A stretch of 64,000 nucleotides of DNA, from positions 39,030,700 to 39,094,699 of the forward strand of contig CM050648.1 in NCBI GenBank assembly GCA_027574665.1. The letters run 5' to 3'. The position numbers were made by a program, and so were the translations under genes. Numbering within the stretch: position 1 is the first letter of the stretch; every line of letters starts with the position of its first letter. Source of the DNA: Rhynochetos jubatus (lineage: Eukaryota; Chordata; Aves; Eurypygiformes; Rhynochetidae). Shown here piece after piece: positions 36,640 through 50,400 of the stretch. The notes under the pieces were generated by a model, which saw only the letters and a program-made list of their open reading frames with translations, made no database searches and was not told the origin of the DNA.

Positions 36640-39600
36640 GGCCTGGTGTACTCGTGGGTGGCGGCGTTAACTGCTTGTAACGCTTACCGTGCAGCCCTCG
36701 TCACTGGGGTATGTCGCAAGTCGATGCTTTGGTATAGGTTTGGAGGAAGAATGATAAGCAGTGGTTCATCAAATGCGGTTTTGTGTTTATAGCTGCTTTC
36801 ACCACCATCTTTAATGCAGTGCATAAGCTTTAAATGAGCGTACACGCAAACTCACCAGGTGTATAGGGGCTTTCCGTAGCAAGTGTCAATAAAAGCCAAG
36901 AATTAAGCACTTACAAACTTGAGTCTGAAAAGTCAGCATGGTATTTACTATGCTGCTTAAGAGTTTTGAGGGGAGAGTATCTTAAATCCAATACCTTCTC
37001 TGGGGTAAATGTAGCTGTCAGTGCAATGGGAAGGTAACAGCACTCATGAGTTTGAGTTCTTCTGAAACTTGGTGCACCCGCTCTTCACAAAGTTAAGGTT
37101 GGTGTCTTGTTTTGGTTGTAAGCAATTACACAAAGTGATCCTGGGATAAAACTACATAAGTAGCAGTTCTGGATGAAAGAGATTATAGTGCATGATGATG
37201 TCTTACTATTATCAAAAAGTGAACATTGTGCTGGAAGTTACCCAAAACTGGTGTAGGTAAGGCTTGCAGAGTACACACTTACTCTGTTGTGCAGTCTGTA
37301 ATTTTGACAACCACCTATCAAGAAACATATGTTAGAGTCCAGAGGGAAGCAACAAGGATGATGAAAGGTCTGGAAAATTGGTTCTAAAAGAAAAGATTGG
37401 AAAAGTGGCCTTGGTTGGGCTAGAAGAATGAGGGCTGATACAAAGAAAGTCATCAAATATTTTTATGCATTAAAGGTGATGCTCCACGTGCATTCTTTCA
37501 AACAGAAAAAAATATCATGGATTTGAACTGCAGTTGGCAAGGTTAATGTTGATCTTATGACATGTGGCTGAACTAGTTGACCATTAGTAGATCTGCAGAC
37601 TTAACTTTGGATAGAAGTCTTTTAAGACACTGTTAAAGCAAGTGAGACTGCACTCTGACCAGGTACAACAGCGCCACAGTTACAATGCAGATGGGACCCT
37701 TAGATTCAGTCTTTCAAATCATAGCTCCTGTTTTTTTCTGTTTACCTACTCCATAGGCAGCTGTGGCACGAGGGGATTCTCACTTCTTGGTGAAGGCATT
37801 CCAGTTTATGTACAAAAACCAAAGACTGAGTAGGCAAAGGAAAAGTAAAAGTCAAACAGAGCACAGGTGCTTAGATGGAAAGAGTTCACAATTAGATAGT
37901 CTTCTTACCAATAAGCTAGACATTCATTTCTGCCACTGGTCTGTCGAGGGTTAGTTGGTTGGTTTGAGGGTTTTTTTTGTTTCCCTGGTATCTTCTGTCC
38001 TTATTTAACCACAGTGAAATAACTTCAACCCCTGAATACTTTTTGGTGTGGTGGAAAATACAGTCATGAGAAATGTGGGTTCTAATCTCTTCCCACTGAG
38101 GAGAGAATTCAGAGCTCAATATTTCTTAGGTCACGGGGACTACTGGCCATGGGTAAGCCCCACAAGGTTACATGTTGAATATGGAATTGAAAATTTCCAT
38201 TGATCTTAGAGACCTGAATTTGACATCAGGAACACGCAATAAGAATCTGCTACATAAGTACATTAGGGAATCTAGGCCAATGAAACAGCAGGCTCTAAAC
38301 CATCTGGTTCATAGCACCTTGCCAGTTCTCAGGATTTTATCCTGAGACCTAGCAAGTGTATGTTTAAACCCTTATCTTTGGAATCATAAAATGACATTGA
38401 AGTGCCAGTTTTTAAAGGTTTTAGCCTTCTTGATTAGACAAGTCTTGAAGGTAAGCAGCCAAGAACTTTGAAGAGAGGCATCAGGAAAGCACTCAAATTC
38501 ATTATTTAAGACCTCATTGGTTTTGACCCAATGCCATTAATTTTGTGAGGTTGACAGTTGGATTTGAATATTTGGGATTTTAAACATTGCTCCTTTTATA
38601 GAACTACTGTGCATTGCCTTTGAGAAAGTGCTGGCCCTTAGTGACTTAATAGTATCTATTTAGTTGGATATACAATGTAATAGTGGAATAAGTAAAAGCA
38701 GTAGGAATTTTGAATTCAGTTTATAATGGTTGATGTGATTTGTGTGACAAAAATCCATTTGCTGCAAGTATTTCCTGGGTTTGATAATGTTGGTGTGTCT
38801 GTGCTGGGAAGTGATTGTACTGTACGTTGTTCCTTCTTATCTATACCAGTAAGAATGTGGTATAGTGAAAAGTACCCTTAAAGAGAGTGCAAGTTCAGCA
38901 GGATTCCAGTCTGCATTGCAAGCTTTACAAAGTCTTAGGCTCAAATGAACCTTTTTGATGGGGAATCATTCAAGCCTCTGAGGACTTGCTGTAATGCTCT
39001 GTGGCAATTTGTTCTTTAATATTATGGTTCAAATTCCAGCCTTACATGGCTCTAGAGACTTTGGAAATATATACGGTTCTTTTTTCAAAATACTTTCAGG
39101 CCTCTTGTTTTTTTCCCACCTCTAATTTTCCACTGTATAATAGTTACATTCAGGAAAATCATTTGTGGTCTGACCTACGATAGTTTGATTCCAGCACCCT
39201 TTGCCATCAGATTATCATATTGAAGATTTTCATCATCCATGGGCATGACTTGCAGAGTTGGTGCAGATGCAGTTACATCTAAGCCACTATGCCAGCAGTT
39301 CTCCAACTGGACTTAATTGGACGGGGACTGCCAACCAACACTAACATTCTCTTCAGGACTCCAATTCCTCGTGGTTATCTGAAACGCATACCAAACAGAC
39401 GTGTGCTCGTGACCCGAAAATGGTCTTGGGACCTTTATAGAAATGCAGCTCTAGACTACAACAGGGCTCAGGAGGAGGCCAATTCCCATTGTTTAACCAT
39501 TAAATCAGTAGGTCCTTATCAAAGTTTTCCCTGTTACATTCAACAAAACCTTTTGCATTTTTCCATTACTGCTTTCAGAGTAGTGATTTTGCCAACGATA

Positions 39601-41670
39601 GCAAACATAAAGGGCAAAGAGCTTACTGCGTTTACCATTTTGAAATACATTTTTCCCTTCAGCTTCTCTGGACAAAGCCAGAGGAATAAATGTGTTTCAA
39701 AGATTAGGAAAACCTTATGGTAATAACTTCTTTGAAAATGAAAACACAAGTTCTTAAGCGCTCAGGATTCTTGTCTTAGACAGTAAAATATAAAAAAGAC
39801 CAAGGCCAAATAACAATTATTTTCCTATACATCTCAGAGGCTGTTACTGGACTGTCAAACAAGTGCTTTGTAAAGTCTTGGCTACAGCTAGGAAGCAGCC
39901 CCAAGACTTACAGTAAAACTAGTACCAGACAACAGACAGACTGTAAATAGCATTACACCTGCGTTTCTCAGTGTAGCCTAAGAGCTCAAAAAGATTATGA
40001 AAATGCTTGTTAAATACATAGAAAATACATGCTATTAGTGTTCTTCTGTTTCTACCCCCTCAAAAAATATATTAAAAAATATATCAGTGGATTATGAGCA
40101 GTAAACTGGATTTGGTGACCTCCAGATAGCCACACCAACCAACATTTTTAGGATTATCTGGGATTGAGAGTGTTGAGGATGGTTCACGAGACAAAGTCAA
40201 AATTCAGGTCTAGATCACTACTGAGGAACTTGCCTTCTAGAGTGTCCCTGTTAACAGCACACCTCATGCTGTACCTTGGCATTGCACCTCAGCTCCCTGG
40301 CACTGGGGTCAAGAGACTGGGCTGCCTAACTTCATCTGGCCTGAAGGATCACTGCATTGGTGAAAGTCTTCATAGTGTGGCCACAAATGAGTGAAAACCA
40401 GAGTTCAACTGCAGATAAGTAAACAATTTTCCTCTTTGTGTGAGATTTAATAGTTCCAAGCTATTAAAATAGTGTGTAAGGGCTTTATGATGTATCATTT
40501 AGTCAATGGTAATTAAATAACTACATGGTCTGCACCCTGTGTGAAATTCAGTCCTATGCTGAAGACCAGGGCAGGTCACAGATTCCAGCAAACATTCTTT
40601 TCCAGGGTTTGAATAATTTTGAATAGTACACCAGCACCTATGGAATGGGGATTTCAGAATATGCAACAGGTGATCTGTAAAATACACTGACCACAAGAGA
40701 GTGATAAAGTTGTACAGTGTGTTAATGTTGTTGATGCACTTCTTGGGAATGAGGAAATACAGGCTTGCATTTACGAAAGAGTTTGGAGGAAAACACTGTA
40801 GGAAAGGACTGCGTGAAAAATTGTATGAAAATACTGTAAATAATCTTACAATAAAATTAATTGATGAACAATTAAATAGAATGTAATAGCCAACATTGTG
40901 ACAGAGTTCAGCAGCTAAGTTAGTGTATGCTGTCTTTAAAAACAGAGAGATTCTGATGTTTAAACAATGATGACTTCACCTCCTAGATACTTTGATTTTG
41001 TTTCTTTTGGTATCCAGTGTGTTATTGTTGGTGGGCTCCACTATCTGGGAGCGTGAGGTAAGAAAGGAGCTTTCCACAGTGGCAAGCTCTTTTCCAGATA
41101 TATATACTAACGTAAACTATTAGTATATTTGATAACAGTGTGTGGTAACTATTTGGCTTAAGGGAAGATGTAGTCACATTTCACGTAGGCTTGGTCCACA
41201 ACAATGATTACTTGCTGACAGATCTTCTCTCATTAATTCTTACAAAATACAGTCTTAAAATTCCCTTTATTACTTTCTGTCCCTGAAACCCTCTCTGTTA
41301 ATCAGTCTTTTTTTTTTTTAATCTAAATTTCGTTCATATTTTGTGCTAAATGACTGTGTCTTGCTGCCTTTGCTCCTAATCACAGAGTAATCTCCCTTGT
41401 GGTGTACAGCGTTGCTCAGCGTGACTGCATGCTTGAAGCTTGGCAATGACTACAGCCGGAGGGTGACTACCAAACACCGTGCTAGCGAAGACTCCCAGTG
41501 GCCAGAGTTTGTATAGCTGGGGTACTTCTGCCCACGTCGTAGTACTTTTAAGACCGTACTTTTCCCAGTTCATTAGCAAACTACATAACATCTAGGAAAA
41601 ACAATTTTCTAATTTTAAAAAAAGCAGAAATTCCTGCATGTGACTTTAAAATACACATACCCCTGCAAGT
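36640..41670. other. Intergenic DNA upstream of YTHDF3
   Basis: AT-rich DNA with one probable fossil CR1 (37333-37570). A 144-codon frame at 39289-39723 is the only longer open frame and is not recognised. A divergent non-coding transcript from the CpG promoter could lie here but cannot be shown. Confidence 0.5.
37333..37570 (+). mobile_element. Probable ancient CR1/L3 LINE fragment
   Basis: The stretch starting AGAGTCCAGAGGGAAGCAAC and continuing through GATGATGAAAGGTCTGGAAA keeps the order of words seen in the CR1 ORF2 end (VQREATRMMKGLENW in one frame). It is heavily diverged, and the 3' end is uncertain. It resembles old CR1/L3-type copies more than the young CR1s elsewhere in the window. 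Confidence 0.5.
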
Positions 41671-42175
41671 AGAATCATAGAATCTTGTAGGTTGGAAAAG
41701 ACCTTTAAGATCATCAAGTCCAACCGTTAAATTAACACTTCCAAGTCCACCACTAAACCATGTCCCTGAGCACTTCTTTTAAATCCCTCCAGGGATGATG
41801 ACTCAACTGCCTGCCTGGGCAGCCCGTTTCAATGCTTGACAAGCCTTTTGGTGAATAAAGTTTTCCTAATGTCCAACCTAATCCTCCCCTGGTGCAACTT
41901 GAGGCTGTTTCCTCTTGTCCCATCCCCTGTCACTTGGGAGGAGAGACCAACACCCACCTCCCTACAACCTCCTATCAGGTAGCTGTAGAGAGCTGTAAAG
42001 TCTCTCCTGAGCTTCCTTCAGGCTAAACAACCCCAGTTCTCTCAGCTGCTCCTCACAGGACTTGTGCTCCAGACCCTTCCCCAACTCCGTTGCCCTTCAC
42101 TGGACACACTCTAGAACCTCAATGTCTTTCTTGCAGTGAGGGGCCCAAAACTGAACATGGTATTCAAGTACCAAC
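41671..42175 (-). mobile_element. CR1 LINE fragment, diverged subfamily
   Basis: Minus-oriented. The 3' end is at AGAATCATAGAATC (41671), followed by GTTGGAAAAGACCTTTAAGA, then the caccactaaaccatgtccc block and the 3' ORF2 region (CCAAAACTGAACATGGTATT). It differs in sequence from the 10, 16, 46 and 54 kb group and resembles the copy at 62.3 kb, suggesting an older subfamily. Confidence 0.9.
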
Positions 42176-42179
42176 CCTC

Positions 42180-45100
42180 TTTTCTTAAAGTGCCCTATAG
42201 ACAGCAGCCCATGGCCTGTGTCCACCCTGTTTCAAGGTATTTCATATGCCAGAGCAGAGGGAGCATGGAACTATTGTACAGTGCTTTGATATGGTACTGC
42301 TTGTCCACGTATTTTTTAGGTGGCCTGTAGTAAGAAAAGCTGCTCTAGTTCCATTTAGCCTGTGACATTTGTACTCCAGCACAGCTGCTGACGTGTTTCA
42401 TTCCTGTTTCAAGATCCAGCTTTGATGAGCTGTAGGGAAATACACATAAAGGTAGCATTTTCAGTGCTAAGCCTCACATGGTAACCTGCTTGCCTGAGAA
42501 TATGCACTGAATGCTATTCTGTAAGTTTATAATTTTCTTGAAGAAAAATTGTCATTAACTGGATTCCATAATTATTTCAAAGACAAACTCTGTGATTCTC
42601 AACTCTGACTTTGGATTCAAGAATATATTTGTAGTTAAAACAAAGCTTACTATATCAAAGAGACATGATGTGTATTTGCTGAGACAGTCACGTGTTCCAT
42701 AAATTTACTTTGGCATGTATTTTGGAAAAAAGGATTAGATAGATTACGGAAAGGATACATGATCCTACCACCTTATTAATATTTTTCTGTTCAGCCTGGT
42801 GGAAAATACCTGTAAACCTCTCTGAAGCCATATTCTTGTGACTGCAGCATTTTGACTCCTGCGCTCTGTCTCTTTCAATAGATAAATATTTTTACTGCTG
42901 GCCTCTTGTCATGTCGCAGGAGTATCCTATTTTTATTTTTCCCCCTAAAACTTTCTCTATTATTTTTTTCTGAAATTCTTTTTCACCGGATTTTGTGTTT
43001 TCTATTCTTGCTCAAGAATTCCTGCAAGTTTGCTCTTTGGTTGAATAAGGGCTTTGGCTCTATTCCCAACATCCATTCCACATCCCATTCCATTCACCTG
43101 ATTTCTAAACTTGGAAAAATTTTACCAGTTTTATAACCTTACAAAACTTTCTAAAATCCTACTGTCAGTGATGCTTCCACTTTCTTCCTAGATACTTTTT
43201 GCCACGTAGTTTGTTAGTGGTTAGATTCAAAAGTCGTGTAGCATAATGTTGCAGATGTTAGCTGCCAACCAGAAGAGGAGGAACTGGAAGGGTATCTCCA
43301 GTGCTACCTCCAAACTAGCTTGCTCTGAGAGATTTGGAAAAAGTTACAGTAATCTCTCTCTCCCCAAACCCTGTACCTATGCCTAGACTCTGCTATCTAT
43401 AAAGGTACATCTACACAAGATGAGTCCTCTGTTAAAGTTCCTGAACCATTTATATCATTATAGGATGTTGTCAAAATACACATTTAGTGTTTAGTGTCTA
43501 CAATACCTACTTAAATCCCATTGTGCTCCCTAAAATTTACTGAAAATTAAAAGTGTGGTATGCTTTCTATCAGAAGGAGTATTTTTCAGGCCATACTCTA
43601 ATATTTTGGGTTATTTCTCCACACTTCTTTTTTCCCAAGAAAGTCGACCAAACCCCTGCCAAATAAGGGTGCAATAGAGGCAATAAATGAAGAATTCTGT
43701 CCCTGGAAGACATTTGCCTTAAAAATACTTAGAATAGTTTCTTTTCATCTGTTGATGTTTCTCTGCTCTCTAAGGTATATGTTAAGTTTATATATATCAC
43801 TCTATATCATCACATTATGTAGGATTATGTAGATTTTATTGTAGTTTTCATTTATTTAAGAAATATTTTGATGTTCAGAATCACCTTTCTAGAATCAAAC
43901 TTTTTTACAATGAACTATGGTAATTATCTTTGTCCTTGGGTGACATACTGCTCATATCTCCTTAGAAGCACCTACCTTCTGGGATGCTGAAGTCTTCTTA
44001 ACCAATCCTGATCTGGATACAAGCCAGAGTTTCTGAGTCTTTGCAGGAACAGTTCTGACTGACCAGAAAGGCTGCCATTTTTCTGTGTACTTTGAATGCC
44101 ACAGTCTCCCACAGAGAAAAGATGTACATCCAATTCTCCCTGAGCAATACAGGAGGATAAATTCAACCCTAGTATCAATGTGCGGTGTCAGTAGAATTGT
44201 GCCCATGGACACCAGGCTGAATTCGTCCCTCAGAAATACAGAAGCTGCAGAAGGTAGATTTATGATTTATATTATGTATCCGATATGCATTGCTAAGCCA
44301 TCATTCCAATTTTCCTTTGCAGGCACAAACTCCAGCCACCTTTTATCAGTATGATAATGAAAATAATTAAGCACCAAAGGCTGATAGAATTCAGTTAATT
44401 TCTCTATTTCCTTGACCACAGTATGTGGGAGAATGAGACCTATGAATCAGAACATTTGGTATTTTGAATTTGCGTCACTTTAAAATATTTAATACAAATC
44501 CGGAGAAGGAGAAAGTTTTGTTTCCTTTGAAGTACATAAGCTCTACACCTACTTGGTCAGCACAGTCACTCAGCATCCCCAGTATAAAGTTATTTATATA
44601 CTTAGGCACAAAATAAATGTTATTTTTATTTTTTTAAATATCCAAATATTTACAACAGAGTAGTGTGAACAAATAGGCACCGAAGTGTGATTCACATGTT
44701 GTTATTTGTAGGAAGAGTGCAACTTAAATTCTGTTTTAAAGCAGATATCTTGTAATGCACTGCTTACAGACCAAAATAACTTAGGTAATTTCAAAATAAA
44801 GGTAAAGTTGTACTTCGTCAAATGCAAATCAAGTATTTGATCAATAGTACTTCGGTCATTTCCATTTAGCCAAGCAAAAGTAACTACATTTCCTCATTAA
44901 TGACAAACACCTGGCTTTTATCACTACTTGTACCTCTGTGTTCCCTACAAGAATTGACCTACTTTCAGTCATGCCTTACTATAAACCAGCAAGTTAAATC
45001 TAGACTGTGAGTTTAGTATAAAATGGGTGAAAAACACTTTCAATAGGCAGAAGTTAGAACTAAGAGCTTTTTTTCCTAAATATGGATTAATTGAATAAAT

Positions 45101-46600
45101 AAATATCAAATAAAACTGATAACTAATTATATGATGAAGCCCATAACCCATTGGCTATTGTGAATCCTTTTTTAATAGCCTCATCAAAGAGAAAGATACA
45201 ATCCTTTCTACATCCTTATATTTCATCCCAGAAACAGAAACTGTCCATTTTTTTGAGGCTTTTCATTCACCTAAGTAATCAAATATCCAGTCAGCTGCTG
45301 GATTCACACCATTAATTCTAGTTCGCTCAAAAGTGTCTCTAGTGTGGAGAGCTCAAAACTGTTATTTCTGAGCGTTGATTTCTGCTTTCAGTTCTTCCAC
45401 TAATTTCTGTTTGCCACTGTTTTGATCTTCTTGGTCGTCATTAACTGCATCTCATAAATGGTGATGCTGATTCTGGCATGACAGTACTTCCTCTTATTCT
45501 TCACAGCATTCTTTCTATTTTATATTTTAGTGGCCATTTCTATTCCCTAATCTTAACTGCAAGGTCTGCACTGGATAGCCCCCTAACTAGGCAAGGCACA
45601 AGTACTCAGTTTCTCGAGGTTTGGTCCCAGTCCTTAGTGAGGGCAAACTCAGTTTACTTTAGGCTGACAATCCATCACTTTAAAGATCTCATTATTTTAA
45701 TATTTTCAATCAAATCTCAGTTTTCTGCAACAATACTTCTGAAGTCTTCCTCAAAATGCTCCTCATAGGTAATACTTAATGTATGAATTATATGCATTAT
45801 GATGCAATACTCAGATCAAACACAGAATTTAAATTAATTGTCCCTCCATATGCAAATGAAATCATCAAAACCAATAAAAGTATTAATAAAGTTACTGTAT
45901 TGATTTATATTATTTTCATGTTAGAAAATTGCTCAGACTGTAGGCATAGCAAGTGTCCCTAAGCATAATATACTAAATTTTTTAATTTATGTACTTACAT
46001 AACTACATAATCACATTTGACTGACCAGTGAACAAGATCAGCAGTACCTTCTTTCTTTGGTTAGTTATTTTCCATTATTCAAATAATGTTATCTCAGTTT
46101 TTCTCTCTCACTTGTTTTCATTTAAAAGCTGAATTTAATTTTTTTTTTTACTCTAGGAATTATGATCATTAAAGGACATCTCTCTCTTAATGTTTTCGGT
46201 CTCATGAGTTGGGAAGAGAATGTCTTATGCTGAAGCTCACTAACAGCCAAATTTTGTACATGGAACAGCTTGACGGACCAGTATTTTTTCACCTTTATTC
46301 ATTTAGTGTTTTTCAGAGCTGTTGTGAGTTGCTATTAATGAGCAACCAGATAGCAACGTTTAAAGAGGGGAGACTGAGAGCTGCCATTCCTACCATCAAA
46401 AACTAAAATCTTTTGTTAATTGCGTTTTTTCTGTTGTTGTTGGGGTTTTTTTGTTTGGTTTTGGGTTGCGTTTGTTATTTTTCTTTTAAATAGCTCCGCT
46501 AGGTGGTGCCTGAAATAAGCTACCCCGGTGTGACTTGCTCAGGGTTGCCAAGCCCAGCCGAGAAATGTAGGGACAACTGGAAATTAGTGTGGCTGTGCAA
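42180..46600. other. Intergenic AT-rich DNA, nothing recognised
   Basis: No coding exon, RNA gene or repeat family recognised apart from the G/T tract at 46421-46493. Confidence 0.5.
46421..46493 (+). repeat. G/T-rich simple tract
   Basis: TTGTTGTTGG, GGTTTTTTTG and TTTTGGG words with almost no A or C. It ends about 110 bp before the CR1 at 46605. Confidence 0.75.
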
Positions 46601-46604
46601 TATT

Positions 46605-47475
46605 AAAGGTCCGGAGGGACCTTGACAGGCTGGAGAGGTGGGCCTGTGCTAACCACATGAAGTTCAACAAGGCCAAGTGCAAGGTCCTGCACCTGAGTTA
46701 CAGGCTGGGTGGAGAATGGATCGAGAACAGCCCTGAGGAGAAGGACTTGGGGGTACCGGTGGGTGAAAAGCTGAACATGAGCTGGCAGTGTGCACTGGCA
46801 GGCCAGAAAGCCAACCATATCCTGGACTGTATCAGGAGAAGCGTGGCCAGCAGGTCGAGGGAGGGGATTCTCCCCCTCTACTCTGCTCTTGTGAGACCCC
46901 ATCTTCAGTACTGCATCCAGCTCTGGAGCCTTCAACATAAGAAGGATGTGGACCGGTTGGAGTGAGTCCAGAGGAGGCCACAAAGATGCTCAGAGGGCTG
47001 GAGCACCTCTGCTATGGGGACAGGCTGAGAGAGTTGGGCTTGTTCAGCCTGGAGAAGAGAAGGCTCTGGGGAGACCTTCTAGCACCTTCCAGTACCTGAA
47101 GGGGCCTACAAGAATGCTGTGTGTGTGTGTGTGCTTTTCACAATGGCCTGTAGTGACAGGACAAGGGGTGATGGGTTTAAATTGAAAGTGGGGAGATTTA
47201 GACTGGATGTAAGGAAGAAGTTCCTCCCAGAGAGGGTGGTGAGGCACTGGAACAGGTTGCTCAGAGAATCTGTCGATGCCCCCTCCCTGGAAGTGTAATG
47301 CTGTTTAATGTAATGTAATTTGTTTAATTTAATGTAATGTTTAATCTAATGCTGGCCGGTTGCTGCCAGCGCAACCTGGTCTAGTGGAGGGTGTCCCTGT
47401 CCATGGCCGGGGGGCTGCAACTAGGTGATCTTTAAGGTCCCTTCCAACACAAACCACTCTGTGATTCTATGATTT
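46605..47475 (+). mobile_element. CR1 LINE, 870-bp fragment with internal rearrangement
   Basis: Plus-oriented. It begins in ORF2 (a frame reads MKFNKAKCKVLHL, then [16 protein letters not shown] sequence), the conserved C-terminal part of CR1 reverse transcriptase ORF2, and ends in GTGATTCTATGATT. Two disturbances are visible: a (TG)n run at 47118-47133 replacing the usual G-rich stretch, and a TTTAATGTAATG-rich block at 47296-47370 in place of about 28 nt of CR1. The ORF is broken, so it is inactive. Confidence 0.93.
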
Positions 47476-47479
47476 TCTT

Positions 47480-50400
47480 TTTCCTTGTTATTGTAGCTCT
47501 GAAATGTATACACAAGTTTTAGATACACACTACTTCACCAGTTTTAGTTTTGTATCTGAGTATCTTCATTTTTCAGTGTATACTGACAAAAATTTAAATA
47601 TTTTTTTAAACAAGAAGTCACATTTGCATTCATCAAGATACTTGATTTTATTCTTTAACTAGTCTATCTATTTATTAATCAGGGGGGACACGTGTCGGGT
47701 GTTAACAACCTAATTCTTATTTTATTCTGTTTTATTTTCATGGCTAAAAAGGAGAATGTTAAAATATTTGCTTAGATGTCATCAGTGGCAGAATCACCAG
47801 AAGAACTACCGACCAGCTATATGAGTCTCACCCATAGGTAGGGCCAGAACTATAGGTAGCCATCTCAGCACAGAGCTGAGAAAGAAGCCCTTGGCTCTGT
47901 GAGTCTTCTAAGAGGGAGCCATCCCAGGCTCAGGATAGAGCATCTCCAAATCTGGATGCAGAAGTAGCATACTCTGACCTCTGAGCTTTAACATCACACT
48001 TATTGTTACCAGCTGCAATATGATTTAAAGGGAGAGAATTCAGGTTCAAGAGCTGAAAAAGCACTGAATAGATTGTATTTGCCTTGGTAGGACCTCAGCT
48101 AGGAACAGAAAAGAGTTAAGTTCTATTTCAGTGTCATAAGGTTATCTAAATGATCACTTGTTTAAAACAACACTTGGTTTAGTTAGTTTGTCATAATTCC
48201 TTGTAAAAACAATTAAAAGCAATAACTAAGTTTCAGGATGAAAAGAAGAAAATAGGGCTTTTTTAGTGTTCAATGCTAAGGTAGGACAAATGATACTATC
48301 TTCACTAAGTTGTAAATTTTCCAGTGCAAGCTAACTAGAAAAATATTTTGGTTAAGTAAGGGATTTTTTTCCCCTGCTATGTTCTGAAATTACTATCATT
48401 TTTAAACTAGACCAAATTCATTCTTGCTGATCTCTACACAACTGAGCAATGTCAGTCTTTAGAAACGTTTTCTGGGGTGATCGGTAAGACACAAAGTTGA
48501 AGGTTTAGAGAGAAGTCAGCCTGAGGACAGAACTGCAGAGTTATACCTTGATACAAAGCCAGACCAACACCGCCTTTGTCAGGGGGAAGAAAAATACTTT
48601 GCTTTGCAGGCTTTTTAAAAGCTAGTGAAATAGCAGGTAAAGATGTCCTAAAAGCATAGTTTCTATAGTTTTTCAACAGGCTGTCTCACAGAATGAAGAT
48701 GATTGAAGAGGATGAATAATCATGGGGTTTGCTATGAATTAAACATTGAGTAGATAAGGAAAACAAGCAAACAAAAAGCTGGAGTGAATGGCTGTTTCTC
48801 TGAATAGAAGGAGGTCAGTAACAGGCCATCCCAAGAATCTGCGTTAAGACCATATTATTTTTGCTTGGAAGCAAAACCTTTTACTCACTTAGTCTAAAAA
48901 TAGGATAATGTAAGATGGAAATAACTGTTAGAAATCAAAGATGAGCTACCTTACCCCTCTGTAACAAGACAGACTAATAGCTATCCTGAGGTAGATTACG
49001 GTATGTGCTCTGCTTTGTGGTTATGTTGGCTTCTCAGATATATATCAAATACTGGTTATTTCTATGCAATTTGTCATACTCTTTTAGGATTGTCACATCC
49101 ACTTCTCACCCCCAAAATTTTTATTACTGGCAACCGAAAGATTAGTATGTCTGCCTTGCTTCCTCTCATGGATAGTCAACAGCCTCCCCCTTGCAGCCCA
49201 ACCCTCCTCTTGTCATCTCTCTGCCTGTCATTTTGGCTACACCTGAACATCTACCAGGCTTTTCTGTATCTTCATCCCTAGTTCATACCTATTTTTTTTT
49301 TTTTTTCATTAATTCCCTCTGCATAACACGTCCAGGATAGAATTCTCTTTGTCTATTCACAAAAGTGAAGTTCTCATTCATGTTATGACTGTCTCATTTA
49401 TTGAGACCTTTTTTTGGTCTTCTCAAAATCAGTCTTGCCCTGCTTACCCTTACCCATGAGGGTGCTGTAAAGACCACTTTTTGTGCACATCTGAAAGTGT
49501 TAGCTCTCAGTGTGCATCCTTGTACTCCGTTTTCTCTGTCCTATCAAACCCTAGATGATTATTCTCAAATTAAAGCCCTTTTTATTGTTACCATCTAACC
49601 TATGGCACCAGCTTTTCTCTAGCAATGAGTTAAAACCAGGTGCAGGCGTCCTTTTTCACGCACTGTTGGTAAAAGATCCACAAAATGAGTTTTTTTCTTT
49701 CAGTCCCTTCTTGAAGTTCTTGTCTGGAACATTTCCAGGCTTCTCAAGACCTAGGTTGCAGACATGCAATAATTTAGGCTTACTGTTTTGACTAGAATGT
49801 TTTCACTGTTCCCTCATCCTCTGTCTAACTCTTTTTGTGTCTTTCTTTGTATGTACATACAGGCTGCCTGAGGCCAGGGACCAGCTTTTCTGTGTCTGCA
49901 CAAGACCTAAGAGAATAGGGTAATGCAGTAACATCAACCACAGTAGTAATACCATCAATGAATGCATCATATTATTCATCTTACTTGTTTTTAAGCATCA
50001 CAGACATCTTTTTGGGTTAACCACGTCATGAAACTACGTTCTCAGCCCTTCTGTGCTTATGCCTTTCATTTAATTTCACTGATACGATACCAAGTTCCCC
50101 TGCCTGGACAGCTGAAGGGACATCACAGGGAAGGACTATTTCAGTGTCTAAGGATAGTTCTGTCCTCTGACTACCTTCATGCACTAAAAGAAAGGAAAAC
50201 ATTGACAGAAGATAGAAATGGCTGTAGTATATTTCCTGTAATGGTGCCACTAGAGAGACTCTGAATATGATTAGCATAGGCAATATAGACAGCATCATCA
50301 TTCTTTTTAGTTGAATTCACTGAAGAACCAGTAAAAAAAATGAAGAATAAAAATACCTAATTCATTTATTAACTCAGATGAGTCAGTGAATACCCAGTGA

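Larger units (their letters stand above)
35090..36640. promoter_or_regulatory. YTHDF3: CpG-rich promoter of YTHDF3
   Basis: A sharp change from AT-rich DNA to dense CG dinucleotides covers coding exon 1, the 5' UTR (about 35736-36000 on the minus strand) and upstream DNA. CpG-poor sequence resumes on both sides. Motifs seen are three NRF1-like elements (36186-36195, 36247-36255, 36322-36332), an E-box with USF/MYC form GTCACGTG (36095-36102), an ETS/GABPA site AGCGGAAGT on the minus strand (36010-36018) and YY1-like ATGGCGG cores. No TATA box is placed for the minus-strand start, which fits a dispersed housekeeping promoter. The TSS near 36000 is inferred. Confidence 0.85.

Noticed and set aside
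36307..36792. 161-codon plus-strand frame upstream of YTHDF3
   Set aside because: GC-driven open frame in the CpG region, with no domain and no recognisable splice context. It could lie in a non-coding divergent transcript.
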